The notes: generated by a model from the letters alone, not told the origin. A stretch of DNA of 64,000 nt from Bacteroidales bacterium (GCA_024400195.1 JAKSNC010000003.1:1-64000), one strand, 5' to 3'; shown: positions 1-11,060, counted from the stretch's first letter. Numbers and translations: made by a program.

Positions 1-201
1 GTTGTTTATCAGCCGCAAAAATACAAAATTTCAAAGCAATTCACAACGGGGTGCAGATTGTTTGATTTGCTCCCCTTGTTGTTTATCAGCCGCAAAAATA
101 CAAAATTTCAAAGCAATTCACAACAGATGTGGGAGTGATTCACTCACCACCGATGTTGTTTATCAGCCGCAAAAATACAAAATTTCAAAGCAATTCACAA
201 C
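1..201 (-). CRISPR. Edge of a CRISPR array, type II-C-like
   Basis: Three identical 47-bp repeats at 1-47, 78-124 and 155-201 are separated by two unique 30-bp spacers (48-77 and 125-154). The repeat ends in GTTGT...ACAAC. A 47-bp repeat with 30-bp spacers, and a reverse complement beginning GTTGTGAATTGCTTTGAAAT, fit Bacteroidota type II-C (Cas9) arrays; the subtype is inferred because no cas gene is in the window. On the minus strand each repeat contains TATTTTTG (repeat bases 25-32), matching the Bacteroidota -7 box TAnnTTTG, with a GTTG 20 nt upstream. Each repeat may therefore start its own leftward crRNA, as known for Neisseria II-C arrays. The array continues past the left edge. Confidence 0.93.
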
Positions 202-270
202 TAAAATCCTATGTACAAAAGTTTTTGAAATATTGCTGTCCGGTAAAAAACAAAACTTGATTGTCTCATG

Positions 271-316
271 ACATTATAATGGAAGGAGACATTTCTGCCT
301 CCTTCCATTATAATGT
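271..316. terminator. Perfect 18-bp hairpin between CRISPR array and DUF1015 gene
   Basis: Bases 271-288 and 299-316 are perfectly complementary (18 bp) around a 10-nt loop. It lies 11 bp after the DUF1015 stop codon and 70 bp from the last CRISPR repeat. It probably ends or stabilises the leftward serine-cluster transcript, but no long T run follows it on either strand, so intrinsic termination is not certain. Confidence 0.55.
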
Positions 317-326
317 ATTCTTGATG

Positions 327-1595
327 TTATTCGAGCGTGTGTATCACGAGACCTGAACGAAGTTTAGGCTCAAACCATGTTGTCTTGGGTGGCATGATGT
401 TGCCGCTGTCCGCAATGTCGATAATCTGTTTCATCGAAACAGGATAGAGGGCGAATGCAACAGTCATTTCTCCGTTGTCAACACGACGTTTCAACTCGCC
501 GAGACCACGGATGCCGCCAACGAAGTCGATGCGTTTGTCGGTGCGTAAGTCTTTGATACCCAAAATCTTGTCAAGAACGTTGTCGCTGAGAATCTTAACG
601 TCAAGCACTCCGATAGGATCGTTGTCGTCATATTTGCCGGCCTTAGCCGTCATCTTGTACCAATGACCATCAAGGTACATGCTGTGTTCATGAAGTTTCG
701 ACGGCTTGTAGATTTCCGTTCCCATGTCTTCAACGACGTAAGCATCGTTAAGGGCTTTCATAAACTGCTCCTTGTTAAGGCCGTTCAGATCTTTCACAAC
801 GCGATTATAGTCAATGACTTGAAGCTGGTTGTCAGGGAAAATTACCGTCATAAAGAAGTTGTACTCTTCCTTTCCGGTGTGTTTCGGATTGTGCTCCTTC
901 TTTTCTTGTCCGACGAGTGCTGCAGCCGCACTTCTGTGGTGTCCGTCAGCAATATACATGGCCGGAACCTTTGTCGCGAATAATTCGACTAATCTGTCGA
1001 TGGTGGCTTTCTCGTTAATCAGCCAGAAACGATGTCCGAACCCGTCCTCCTTTGCGATGAAGTCGTAAATCGGCTTGTCGTGGCGAACGATGTTGTTCAC
1101 AATAGCATCAATCTCATTAACGGCCGGATATGCGAAAAACACAGGTTCGACGTTGGCATTGGTGATGCGGACGTGTTTCATTCGGTCCTCTTCCTTGTCC
1201 TTGCGCGTAAGTTCGTGTTTCTTAATGACTTTGTTGATGTAGTCTTCGCTGTAGGCGCAGGCCACGATACCGTATTGCCAACGTGCGTCGGCTTCTTTCG
1301 GATTCATGCTTTGAGCATAAATGTAGAGTTTTTCCTCTTGGTCTTGGACGAGCCATCCGAAATCTTTGAATGCGTTGAAGTTCTCGACAACTTTGATGTA
1401 TGTTGTGAGGTCGCTGTCTTTGGTTCCTTCTGGAAGGTCAATTTCGGCTTTAGTTACGTGAAGAAGGCTGTAGGGATTGCCTTCACATTCTTTGCGGGCT
1501 TCTTCAGTGTTGAGGACATCGTATGGTCTTGATGCTAATTTCTCAACGATGTCAACGGGAGGACGATATCCCTTGAATGGTTTGATGACTGACAT
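327..1595 (-). CDS. DUF1015 family protein, serine-operon associated
   Basis: The 422-residue protein matches the DUF1015 family over its whole length. It starts MSVIKPFKGYRPP, has the conserved RPYDVL (23-28) and the motif DGHHR (217-221) inside YIADGHHRSAA. DGHHR resembles the ParB/sulfiredoxin-fold motif also found in the free serine kinases SerK and SbnI. No signal peptide or membrane segment is visible, so it is cytoplasmic. It is the last gene of a leftward cluster serC, serA, four-helix protein, DUF1015, with 21 bp to the gene before it. No phosphoserine phosphatase (serB) is in the window. A role in serine or phosphoserine handling is an inference from motif and neighbours; the family has no settled biochemical function that I know of. 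Confidence 0.85.
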   Translation of the reverse strand: MSVIKPFKGYRPPVDIVEKLASRPYDVLNTEEARKECEGNPYSLLHVTKAEIDLPEGTKDSDLTTYIKVVENFNAFKDFGWLVQDQEEKLYIYAQSMNPKEADARWQYGIVACAYSEDYINKVIKKHELTRKDKEEDRMKHVRITNANVEPVFFAYPAVNEIDAIVNNIVRHDKPIYDFIAKEDGFGHRFWLINEKATIDRLVELFATKVPAMYIADGHHRSAAAALVGQEKKEHNPKHTGKEEYNFFMTVIFPDNQLQVIDYNRVVKDLNGLNKEQFMKALNDAYVVEDMGTEIYKPSKLHEHSMYLDGHWYKMTAKAGKYDDNDPIGVLDVKILSDNVLDKILGIKDLRTDKRIDFVGGIRGLGELKRRVDNGEMTVAFALYPVSMKQIIDIADSGNIMPPKTTWFEPKLRSGLVIHTLE

Positions 1596-1616
1596 AATTC
1601 GTTATTTTGTTGTTCG

Positions 1617-2063
1617 TTAGTTGTTTTCAGGTTCGAAGAAATTTTCATCAACCTGCTGCTCATGATTGTAAGTGTTGTTCTTCTGAAGCGAGGAGATAAG
1701 CGCACCGAGCATCTTGGTCATTTCCATCATCTGGTTGCGGATTTCATCAACTTCTTCTTCAGAAAGGATGTTAGTGTTTTTGCCTATTGTTGAAAGAACT
1801 AAAACTCTGCGGATGTTGGATTTCGATTCCTTGAGCTGCTCTGCGAAAGCAGGCTTGTTCTTTGCTGAACCATCGGCGATGTTAAGTGCCGTCAAAGTGG
1901 CTTCGTTGACGATATTCTTGTAGAATTTCTTCTCAATAGGGTTGTCGTTACGCGCCCTTCTGCTCAGATTGGTGAGCCATGTGGCGAAATTAACGGCTTT
2001 GTCATAAACGCGCAGATCTTCAAATCTGAAAAATGACGGCATCTTGTTCTCTTCTTGGTACAT
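1617..2063 (-). CDS. Four-helix bundle protein (S23/23S rRNA-IVP-like)
   Basis: The 148-residue, mostly helical protein has the family pattern FRFEDLRVYDKAVNFA near the N-terminus, followed by helices rich in Lys, Glu and Leu. It belongs to the S23 / intervening-sequence four-helix-bundle group, which includes the Avd accessory proteins of diversity-generating retroelements. Nothing retroelement-like adjoins it, so Avd function is not supported. Two starts are possible: ATG at 2063, or ATG at 2042 (MPSFFRF), which has an AGAAGAG just upstream and fits the family start better. It sits between a terminator that follows serA and the DUF1015 gene. Function unknown; oligomeric RNA or nucleic-acid binding is typical of the fold. 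Confidence 0.75.
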   Translation of the reverse strand: MYQEENKMPSFFRFEDLRVYDKAVNFATWLTNLSRRARNDNPIEKKFYKNIVNEATLTALNIADGSAKNKPAFAEQLKESKSNIRRVLVLSTIGKNTNILSEEEVDEIRNQMMEMTKMLGALISSLQKNNTYNHEQQVDENFFEPENN

Positions 2064-2077
2064 TAGCTGTAGGTTTT

Positions 2078-2112
2078 AAAAAAAGTGCCACCCCAAAAAA
2101 ATGGAGTGGCAC
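2078..2112 (-). terminator. Intrinsic terminator after serA
   Basis: On the minus strand a 10-bp stem (2103-2112 with 2085-2094, one G-U pair) and an 8-nt loop are followed by seven Ts (2084-2078). It lies 12 bp past the serA stop and separates serC-serA from the two downstream genes, which may be reached by read-through or have their own promoter. Confidence 0.8.
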
Positions 2113-2124
2113 AGAAAACGTGTT

Positions 2125-3045
2125 TTATTTGTTCACTTGGAATTTGGTACAGCCGTCTTTGAAGAATGCGGCTATCTGGTTGGCAGCGGCAATGCCTGCA
2201 TTGACATTAGCCTCTTCTGTCTGGGCACCCATCTTTTTAGGTGTCGCGAAATAACGGCCCTCGAAAGCCTTGAAGTCAGCGTCTGCATCAGGCATGACGT
2301 CGGCGATGTAGCGCAGGTCTGTACGTTCCGCCATCAGTTTGAGCAACTCGGCCTCGTTGATGACTTCTTTGCGGGCTGTGTTCACGAGGATGCCGCCTTT
2401 CTTCATCTTGTTTACGAGGGCGTAGTTGATACTTCCCTTTGTCTCAGCCGTGGCCGGAATGTGGAGGGAAACGACGTCGCATGTCTCGAAGAGAGCTTCC
2501 TGATTAGCAACGGCTTTGGCAATGCCAGAGGCGTTGATTTGGTCGGCTGTCATGAAGGCATCGTATGCATAGACATCCATTCCGAATCCTTTGGCGATGC
2601 GGGCGACGTTGCGTCCGACATTACCGAAGGCGAGAATACCGAGTTTCTTTCCTAATAACTCGCTGCCCGACTTGCCGTTGTAGAAGTTACGGACGGCATA
2701 AACCAACATTCCCATCACGAGTTCGGCAACGGCGTTGCTGTTCTGACCAGGAGTGTTCATGGCCACGATCTTGTGAGCTGTGCAGGCTTCGAGATCGAGG
2801 TTGTCGTAACCGGCACCGGCGCGGACGACAATCTTCAGGTTCTTGGCGTGTTCAACGACTTCCTTGGTCACCTTGTCGGAACGGACGATGAGTGCGTCGG
2901 CATCGGCAACGGCTGCGTAAAGGTCATTGACATCGGTATATTTCTCAAGAAGAGCCAAGGTGTGGCCGTTCTTCTCAACTACTTCGCGGATGCCGTCAAC
3001 GGCAACTTTTGCGAAGGGCTTTTCTGTTGCAACTAAAACTTTCAT
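2125..3045 (-). CDS. serA: D-3-phosphoglycerate dehydrogenase, short form
   Basis: This enzyme oxidises 3-phosphoglycerate to 3-phosphohydroxypyruvate with NAD, the first step of serine synthesis. At 306 residues it is the short form without an ACT regulatory domain. The NAD-binding fold shows FGNVGRN (140-146) and the catalytic Arg lies in NTARKE (R225). The usual catalytic His in TPHxGxxT is replaced by Lys: TPKKMGAQT, K270. This His-to-Lys change is, to my knowledge, shared by other Bacteroidota and by Entamoeba PGDH. The region that usually carries the catalytic Glu reads MPDADADF. It follows serC by 11 bp in one leftward operon. Without an ACT domain, serine feedback inhibition is unlikely. 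Confidence 0.93.
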   Translation of the reverse strand: MKVLVATEKPFAKVAVDGIREVVEKNGHTLALLEKYTDVNDLYAAVADADALIVRSDKVTKEVVEHAKNLKIVVRAGAGYDNLDLEACTAHKIVAMNTPGQNSNAVAELVMGMLVYAVRNFYNGKSGSELLGKKLGILAFGNVGRNVARIAKGFGMDVYAYDAFMTADQINASGIAKAVANQEALFETCDVVSLHIPATAETKGSINYALVNKMKKGGILVNTARKEVINEAELLKLMAERTDLRYIADVMPDADADFKAFEGRYFATPKKMGAQTEEANVNAGIAAANQIAAFFKDGCTKFQVNK

Positions 3046-3056
3046 CTTACTATGAT

Positions 3057-4187
3057 TTATTTGTTAGCTTTTTCAAAGTCTTGCATGCACTGGACGAGTG
3101 CTTCGACTGCTTCAATCGGGCAGGCGTTGTAGAGGCTGGCGCGGAATCCGCCGACCGAGCGGTGACCCTTGATACCGACCATGCCGCGTTCTTTGGCAAA
3201 TGCCATGAATGCGTCTTGGAGGTTCTCGCGACCTTCGGCCATGACCCAGCAATGGTTCATGATGGAACGGTCTTCCTTGCATCCGACTGTGCCGCGGAAC
3301 AGGCTGTTGCGGTCGATTTCTTCATAAAGAAGAGCTGATTTCTTAGCGTTGAGTTTGTTCATCGCTTCGACACCGCCGATGGTTTCCTTGACCCATTTCA
3401 ATGTCTCGTGCATAACGAAGATAGGAAGGACGGGAGGTGTGTTGAACATGGAGATGTTCTTGTTCTCATCCGGAGTACCGTCAGTTGCATGTGTGCGATA
3501 GTCAACCATGGTCGGAAGCGGGTTCATATAGGTGCGGTCGGTTATCTTGCCGAGAATGTCTCTGCGGACGATGACGAATGTGACGCCGGCAGGACCAACG
3601 TTCTTCTGGGCACCACCGTAGATGAGACCGTACTTCTTAACATCGACAGGACGGCTCATGATGTCTGACGACATGTCGGCGACGAGCATGACGTTGTTTA
3701 TCTCGTTTGCGGCGAAGTCCTTGCGGATCTCAGTTCCGTAAATGGTGTTGTTCGTCGTGATGTGGAAGTAGTCGGCATCGGCAGGAACTGTCCATCCCTT
3801 CGGAATGTAGCTGTAAGTCTTATCTTCGCTGCTTGCGATGATGTCAACTTTACCGAAAAGTTTTGCCTCTTTTGCGGCTTTCTTTGCCCAGACACCAGTC
3901 TGAAGATATGCAGCCTTCTTGTTGAGGAGGTTGGCAGGAACAGTCATGAATTGTGTGCTTGCACCACCACCGAGGAACAAAACCTCATATTCGGCGGGAA
4001 TGTTGAGGAGGTCGCGCCAGAGTTGGCGTGTCTCTTCCATCGTACGTTCCCAACCCGAGGTACGGTGAGAAATTTCCATCAGGCCAATGCCTGTGTTGTC
4101 GAAATCACGAATGGCGTTGATAGTTGATTCAACTGCCTGCTTTGGAAGGACACACGGTCCTGCATTGAAATTGTAAGCTGTTTTCAT
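3057..4187 (-). CDS. serC: Phosphoserine aminotransferase
   Basis: SerC moves an amino group from glutamate to 3-phosphohydroxypyruvate, giving O-phosphoserine; it can also serve PLP synthesis. It is 376 residues, close to the family norm of about 360. The N-terminus has the typical NFNAGP (MKTAYNFNAGPCVLP), a substrate loop EISHRTSGWE, and the PLP lysine in GGAQKNVGPAG. The C-terminus ends in the conserved GFRASLYNACP. It is the first gene of the serC-serA operon, transcribed leftward from the TACCTTTG box at 4237-4244, about 50 bp before the ATG. Confidence 0.96.
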   Translation of the reverse strand: MKTAYNFNAGPCVLPKQAVESTINAIRDFDNTGIGLMEISHRTSGWERTMEETRQLWRDLLNIPAEYEVLFLGGGASTQFMTVPANLLNKKAAYLQTGVWAKKAAKEAKLFGKVDIIASSEDKTYSYIPKGWTVPADADYFHITTNNTIYGTEIRKDFAANEINNVMLVADMSSDIMSRPVDVKKYGLIYGGAQKNVGPAGVTFVIVRRDILGKITDRTYMNPLPTMVDYRTHATDGTPDENKNISMFNTPPVLPIFVMHETLKWVKETIGGVEAMNKLNAKKSALLYEEIDRNSLFRGTVGCKEDRSIMNHCWVMAEGRENLQDAFMAFAKERGMVGIKGHRSVGGFRASLYNACPIEAVEALVQCMQDFEKANK

Positions 4188-4236
4188 TACAATGTTTTTA
4201 AAAGTTTATTTATTATTGTTAAGTTCTATTTTCTTG

Positions 4237-4244
4237 CAAAGGTA
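4237..4244 (-). promoter_or_regulatory. -7 box of serC promoter
   Basis: On the minus strand this reads TACCTTTG, matching the Bacteroidota consensus TAnnTTTG, about 50 bp upstream of the serC ATG. Confidence 0.6.
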
Positions 4245-4406
4245 AGAAATAAAAGCAATCGGATTACCTTTTATGTAAAAATCTTTTTCCACGATAAAAC
4301 ATCTCGAAAGTGTACATCGGAAAGAGCCGAAAAGACTGAAAAATAATTATTTGCAAAAAGATGAAAAAAGATTATCACGAAATGAATTTTGTTTTGAAAA
4401 AAAACG

Positions 4407-4414
4407 TATCTTTG
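4407..4414 (+). promoter_or_regulatory. -7 box of L31 promoter
   Basis: TATCTTTG fits TAnnTTTG and lies 32 bp before the rpmE2 ATG, in an AT-rich intergenic stretch shared with the divergent serC promoter. Confidence 0.65.
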
Positions 4415-4446
4415 CAGTCCGAAATTTGAAATAAAAATTATCAGAG

Positions 4447-4716
4447 ATGAAAAAAGACATACATCCTAAGGATTATCGCCTCGTGGTTTTCAAAGATATG
4501 TCCAACGAGGTCGCGTTCATGTCGCGTTCGACAGTCAAAACAAAAGACACCATCGTTTGGGAAGATGGTAAAGAGTATCCCCTCGTGAAACTTGAAATTT
4601 CCAACACTTCGCACCCGTTCTATACAGGCAAGATGAAGCTCGTAGATACTGCCGGTCGTGTTGATAAGTTCCTCAACAAGTACAAGAAGTTTAACGAGGC
4701 TAAAAATAATAAGTAA
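4447..4716 (+). CDS. rpmE2: 50S ribosomal protein L31 type B
   Basis: This 89-residue basic protein is the type B (zinc-independent) form of bL31: it begins [11 protein letters not shown], carries [11 protein letters not shown], and lacks the CxxC zinc pairs of type A. It sits on the large subunit and bridges to the small subunit. Bacteroidota normally carry this form as the main copy. It has its own promoter at 4407-4414 and is followed by 131 bp without a gene before lon. Confidence 0.96.
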   Translation: MKKDIHPKDYRLVVFKDMSNEVAFMSRSTVKTKDTIVWEDGKEYPLVKLEISNTSHPFYTGKMKLVDTAGRVDKFLNKYKKFNEAKNNK

Positions 4717-4847
4717 ATTTTCATTTTTTAAGACTTTTTATTTTTGTTTGATTTGTACACCATGAGTTGACCCTTGCCGCTTTAGGCAGGGGTTTGCTTT
4801 TGGCATAGTTGTTGACAAAACCGCACCAAACCCGAAATAATGAAATT

Positions 4848-7340
4848 ATGACAGACAATATCAACTCCGATGTAATAATGATGGATGACATCGTTAGCGA
4901 TGAGACAGAAATAATACCGATCATACTACCCGGCGATGACCCCAAATTAAAAGAAACCGACATTCCGGAAGAAATGGCGGTTATGCCACTCAGAAACGCC
5001 GTGCTCTTCCCCGGAACCCTCATCCCGATAACCGTCGGACGCGATAAGTCCATCCGTCTCATCAAAGACGCATACAAACAACATAAGGCTGTCGGTGTTA
5101 TATCACAACGCGACCCTGACGTCGAAGAACCTTCGCGAAAAGACCTCTACGACATCGGAACTGTCGCCGTCGTCATGAGAACGCTAAAAATGCCTAACGG
5201 AAATACTACCGTAATCCTTCAGGGAAAACGACGCTTTAGACTCGGAGAATTAACAACTTCTGAGCCTTATCTTAAAGGTTTGGTAGAACTTTGTCAGGAA
5301 ACTTCTGACGTTCCAAAAGACAGAGATTTCAGAGCCCTGATACAGAGCATAAAAGACCTCGCCGTGAAGATAACGTCTATGGCAAACCTTCCGGCAGAAG
5401 CGTCTTTCGCCATAAAGAATATCGACAATCCGTGGTTCATGCTTAATTATGTGGCCACCAACTTCATAAACGACAATACCGAACGACAAAACCTTCTCGA
5501 AAAACTTGATATAAAAGACTTCGCAAACAACCTGCTTTCAGTTCTTACTAAAGAAGTTCAAATGAACGAACTGAAATTACAGATTCAGAGCAAAGTTAAA
5601 GTAGATCTTGATAAACAACAACGTGAATACTTTCTTAATCAACAACTTAGAACTATTCAGGAAGAGCTTGGAGGAACTCCTAACGAGAAAGATGTCAAAG
5701 AACTGAAGGAAAAGGCGGCGAGGAAAAAATGGCCTGACAATGTGTCAGAGGCTTTCGATAAGGAACTCGCCAAACTGCAGAGGATGAATCCGCAGGTGGC
5801 CGACTACGGTGTACAGCATAATTATCTCGAATATCTTGTCGAACTGCCTTGGAATGAATGCACAAAAGATAATTTCGATCTTTCGCACGCACAGAAAGTT
5901 CTTGATAAAGACCATTTTGGACTTGAAAAAGTAAAAGAACGCATAATTGAATTTTTGGCCGTCCTCAAACTGAAAAACGACATGAAGTCTCCGATTTTGT
6001 GTCTCGTAGGCCCTCCAGGAGTGGGAAAGACGTCACTTGGAAAGTCTGTCGCACGTGCTTTGGGACGTAAATATGTCAGGATGTCATTGGGCGGTGTGCG
6101 TGACGAATCGGAACTGCGAGGCCACAGAAAAACATATATCGGCGCGATGCCGGGACGTATCATCCAAAGCCTCAGAAAGGCTAAGTCGGCTAACCCCGTT
6201 TTCGTTCTCGATGAAATCGACAAAGTCAGCGGAAACAATGTCAACGGAGATCCGCAGGCAGCTCTTCTCGAAATACTTGATCCAGAACAGAATACTGCAT
6301 TTTACGACAACTTTATCGAACTTGATTACGATTTGTCGCGAGTCCTTTTCATTGCAACGGCAAACAGTCTTTCGACAATAAATCCGGCCCTTCGTGACAG
6401 AATGGAGATAATAAACCTCAACGGTTATCTCCGTGAAGAAAAATATCAGATTGCAAAACGGCATCTTGTTCCAAAACAGTTGAAGGAGCACGGTCTGACT
6501 TCAAAAGATGTGCTCTTCTCCGAAGATATGATGATGAATGTCATTGACGACTACACCCGTGAAGCCGGCGTCAGAACTCTTGAACGTCAGATAGCGTCAG
6601 TCATACGGCGCAAGGCGAAATCCATAGCGATGGGCGAGGCGTGCGTAAAAAAAGTGACACTACAGGATTTGCGTGATGCTCTCGGAGTGCCTCTGCATCA
6701 TGATGAAGACGAGGTGAACCATTCTACACCGGGTGTCGCCGTCGGCCTCGCATGGACTTCTGTTGGTGGAGAAATTCTTTCAATAGAGGTGAGTTTGAGC
6801 CGCGGACACGGTCAATTGAACCTTACGGGAAATCTCGGCGACGTGATGAAGGAGTCGGCAGTGATAGCATACGAGTTTATCAAGGCGCACGCGGCACAAC
6901 TGAATATCAATCCGGTAGTGTTTGATGAATGGAATGTCCATATTCACGTTCCGGAAGGAGCGACTCCGAAAGACGGCCCGTCTGCCGGCATCACAATGCT
7001 TACGGCTTTGACATCTGCTTTGACACAAAGAAGAGTCCACGACAAACTGGCTATGACTGGCGAGATAACGCTTCGTGGCAGAGTCCTTCCCGTCGGCGGA
7101 ATACAGGAGAAGATACTCGCCGCCAAACGCAACGGAATCACCCACGTCATATTGTCGAAAGATAACGAGCGCGACTTTATGGACATAAAAAAAGAATATA
7201 CCGAAGGATTGAATTTCACTTTTGTCGAAAATATGCTCGAAGTCCTTGATTTGTCTCTCGAAAAGGAACACGACACCAACGTCCTCGATTACAACAAATA
7301 CCTGTTCGGCAGAAAATCTATCGCCGGATTCGGAAAATAA
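4848..7340 (+). CDS. lon: ATP-dependent Lon protease
   Basis: Lon is a cytosolic AAA+ protease that degrades damaged and regulatory proteins. The 830-residue protein has the N-terminal substrate domain (MAVMPLRNAVLFPGTL), the ATPase with Walker A GPPGVGKT (388-395) and Walker B VFVLDEIDK (D455), and the C-terminal peptidase with catalytic Ser712 in PKDGPSAG and Lys755 in GGIQEKILAAK, at the normal 43-residue spacing. I chose ATG 4848 (MTDNINSD) because the in-frame TTG at 4809 would add 13 unconserved residues. No clear TAnnTTTG box was found directly upstream. Confidence 0.97.
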   Translation: MTDNINSDVIMMDDIVSDETEIIPIILPGDDPKLKETDIPEEMAVMPLRNAVLFPGTLIPITVGRDKSIRLIKDAYKQHKAVGVISQRDPDVEEPSRKDLYDIGTVAVVMRTLKMPNGNTTVILQGKRRFRLGELTTSEPYLKGLVELCQETSDVPKDRDFRALIQSIKDLAVKITSMANLPAEASFAIKNIDNPWFMLNYVATNFINDNTERQNLLEKLDIKDFANNLLSVLTKEVQMNELKLQIQSKVKVDLDKQQREYFLNQQLRTIQEELGGTPNEKDVKELKEKAARKKWPDNVSEAFDKELAKLQRMNPQVADYGVQHNYLEYLVELPWNECTKDNFDLSHAQKVLDKDHFGLEKVKERIIEFLAVLKLKNDMKSPILCLVGPPGVGKTSLGKSVARALGRKYVRMSLGGVRDESELRGHRKTYIGAMPGRIIQSLRKAKSANPVFVLDEIDKVSGNNVNGDPQAALLEILDPEQNTAFYDNFIELDYDLSRVLFIATANSLSTINPALRDRMEIINLNGYLREEKYQIAKRHLVPKQLKEHGLTSKDVLFSEDMMMNVIDDYTREAGVRTLERQIASVIRRKAKSIAMGEACVKKVTLQDLRDALGVPLHHDEDEVNHSTPGVAVGLAWTSVGGEILSIEVSLSRGHGQLNLTGNLGDVMKESAVIAYEFIKAHAAQLNINPVVFDEWNVHIHVPEGATPKDGPSAGITMLTALTSALTQRRVHDKLAMTGEITLRGRVLPVGGIQEKILAAKRNGITHVILSKDNERDFMDIKKEYTEGLNFTFVENMLEVLDLSLEKEHDTNVLDYNKYLFGRKSIAGFGK

Positions 7341-7343
7341 CGG

Positions 7344-7997
7344 TTAACGGCTGGCGGATTCTAACTTTTTTTTGTCGAGGATTTCGATTTTACGGTTTCT
7401 GATGGCAATACATCCTTCGTCTGCAAATTCGGCGAGAACTCTTGCCAACGACGGACGCGTCACACCGAGCATCTCTGCAACCTCTTTCTGAGTGTGTCTT
7501 TCATCTTCCGAAAGAAGATACGACGCAAGTCTCTCTTTGAGCGTCTGAAGCGCAAATGAATTGATTTTCATGCTTAAAAAGATGCTTTTGTCGGACAATA
7601 ACTCAATGAAGCCGCTCATCACCGAAGGCTCTTGGCGCATTAGGTTGAGAAAGTCGTTTTTCGGAATAAACAGAATGCTGCAGTCGCTGACGGCCACGAT
7701 ATTGACCGGAAAGACGTTTGTGCTGGCGAAAAGTGCAGCCGGAGCGATTATCCTCGGAGAACTCATCTCTTCAATAGTGACCTGTTTCCCGTCGGCGTTC
7801 ATCATCACGGCGCGAGCCTTTCCTCCGACAAGTAGATGAAGGTTCTCACAGACGGTGCCCTGAATGAAAATCATTCTTCCGACCTCGAAAGAACGCTGTG
7901 ATATGGATGTCACGGAAACGAATTTTTCGAGTTTTTCAATGGAAATACTCGAGAAAAGACTAAAGGAGGCAAGCGTTTCAGCCGTGGATGTCGTCAT
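7344..7997 (-). CDS. Crp/Fnr family transcription regulator
   Basis: The 217-residue protein has an N-terminal cyclic-nucleotide-binding-type beta barrel (FSLFSSISIEKLEKF through FIPKNDFLNLM), a long dimer helix, and a C-terminal winged helix-turn-helix TQKEVAEMLGVTRPSLARVL. Fnr-type cysteines for an iron-sulfur cluster are not evident, and the effector is unknown. Start is ATG 7997 (MTTSTAETL), 12 nt after the predicted transcription start; the in-frame ATG at 8036 lies upstream of the promoter. It converges on lon with a 3-bp gap and is divergent from gcvP, so it could control gcvP, but nothing proves this. Confidence 0.9.
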   Translation of the reverse strand: MTTSTAETLASFSLFSSISIEKLEKFVSVTSISQRSFEVGRMIFIQGTVCENLHLLVGGKARAVMMNADGKQVTIEEMSSPRIIAPAALFASTNVFPVNIVAVSDCSILFIPKNDFLNLMRQEPSVMSGFIELLSDKSIFLSMKINSFALQTLKERLASYLLSEDERHTQKEVAEMLGVTRPSLARVLAEFADEGCIAIRNRKIEILDKKKLESASR

Positions 7998-8015
7998 GAT
8001 TTTTTCTTTTTTCTG

Positions 8016-8023
8016 CAAATTTA
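8016..8023 (-). promoter_or_regulatory. -7 box of Crp/Fnr gene
   Basis: The minus strand reads TAAATTTG, about 19 bp upstream of ATG 7997, implying a very short leader. It supports the shorter start of the regulator. Confidence 0.55.
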
Positions 8024-8065
8024 TAAAAATGTGCATCGTCAGCAGCGGAGTTCTCTAAAAAATCT

Positions 8066-8073
8066 TAAATTTG
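8066..8073 (+). promoter_or_regulatory. -7 box of gcvP promoter
   Basis: TAAATTTG matches TAnnTTTG, 49 bp before the gcvP ATG. The divergent regulator promoter lies 43 bp away. Confidence 0.6.
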
Positions 8074-8121
8074 CATCTTTGTAGTTTTGTTTTGATTTTT
8101 AAATACAATTAACATAAACTT

Positions 8122-10986
<2,865 letters not shown>

Positions 10987-10993
10987 TTTCAGT

Positions 10994-11030
10994 AGGGGAC
11001 AAGGATTACTTTGTCCCCTATATTTTTTTA
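10994..11030 (+). terminator. Terminator of gcvP
   Basis: AGGGGACAA (10994-11002) pairs with TTGTCCCCT (11011-11019) and is followed by TATATTTTTTTA, a standard intrinsic terminator just past the gcvP stop. Confidence 0.9.
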
Positions 11031-11034
11031 CTTA

Positions 11035-11060
11035 GAAGTCGTTTTGATCAAAACAACTTC
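11035..11060. repeat. 26-bp near-perfect palindrome
   Basis: GAAGT-C-GTTTTGATCAAAAC-A-ACTTC is symmetric around TGATCA except at one pair of positions. It lies 19 bp upstream of a 25-codon ORF. It could be an operator for a dimeric regulator or an RNA hairpin. Confidence 0.6.

Noticed and set aside
1617..2063. Four-helix protein as the Avd accessory protein for the variable-region gene at 11579-13468
   Set aside because: It is about 9.5 kb away in a serine cluster, no reverse transcriptase or template adjoins it, and the S23-type family is broad.
4188..4446. Riboswitch in the serC-L31 interval
   Set aside because: Only two divergent promoters and AT-rich sequence are visible; no conserved RNA motif.
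4809..4847. TTG start of lon 13 codons upstream
   Set aside because: The extra residues are unconserved and the ATG at 4848 gives the normal family start.
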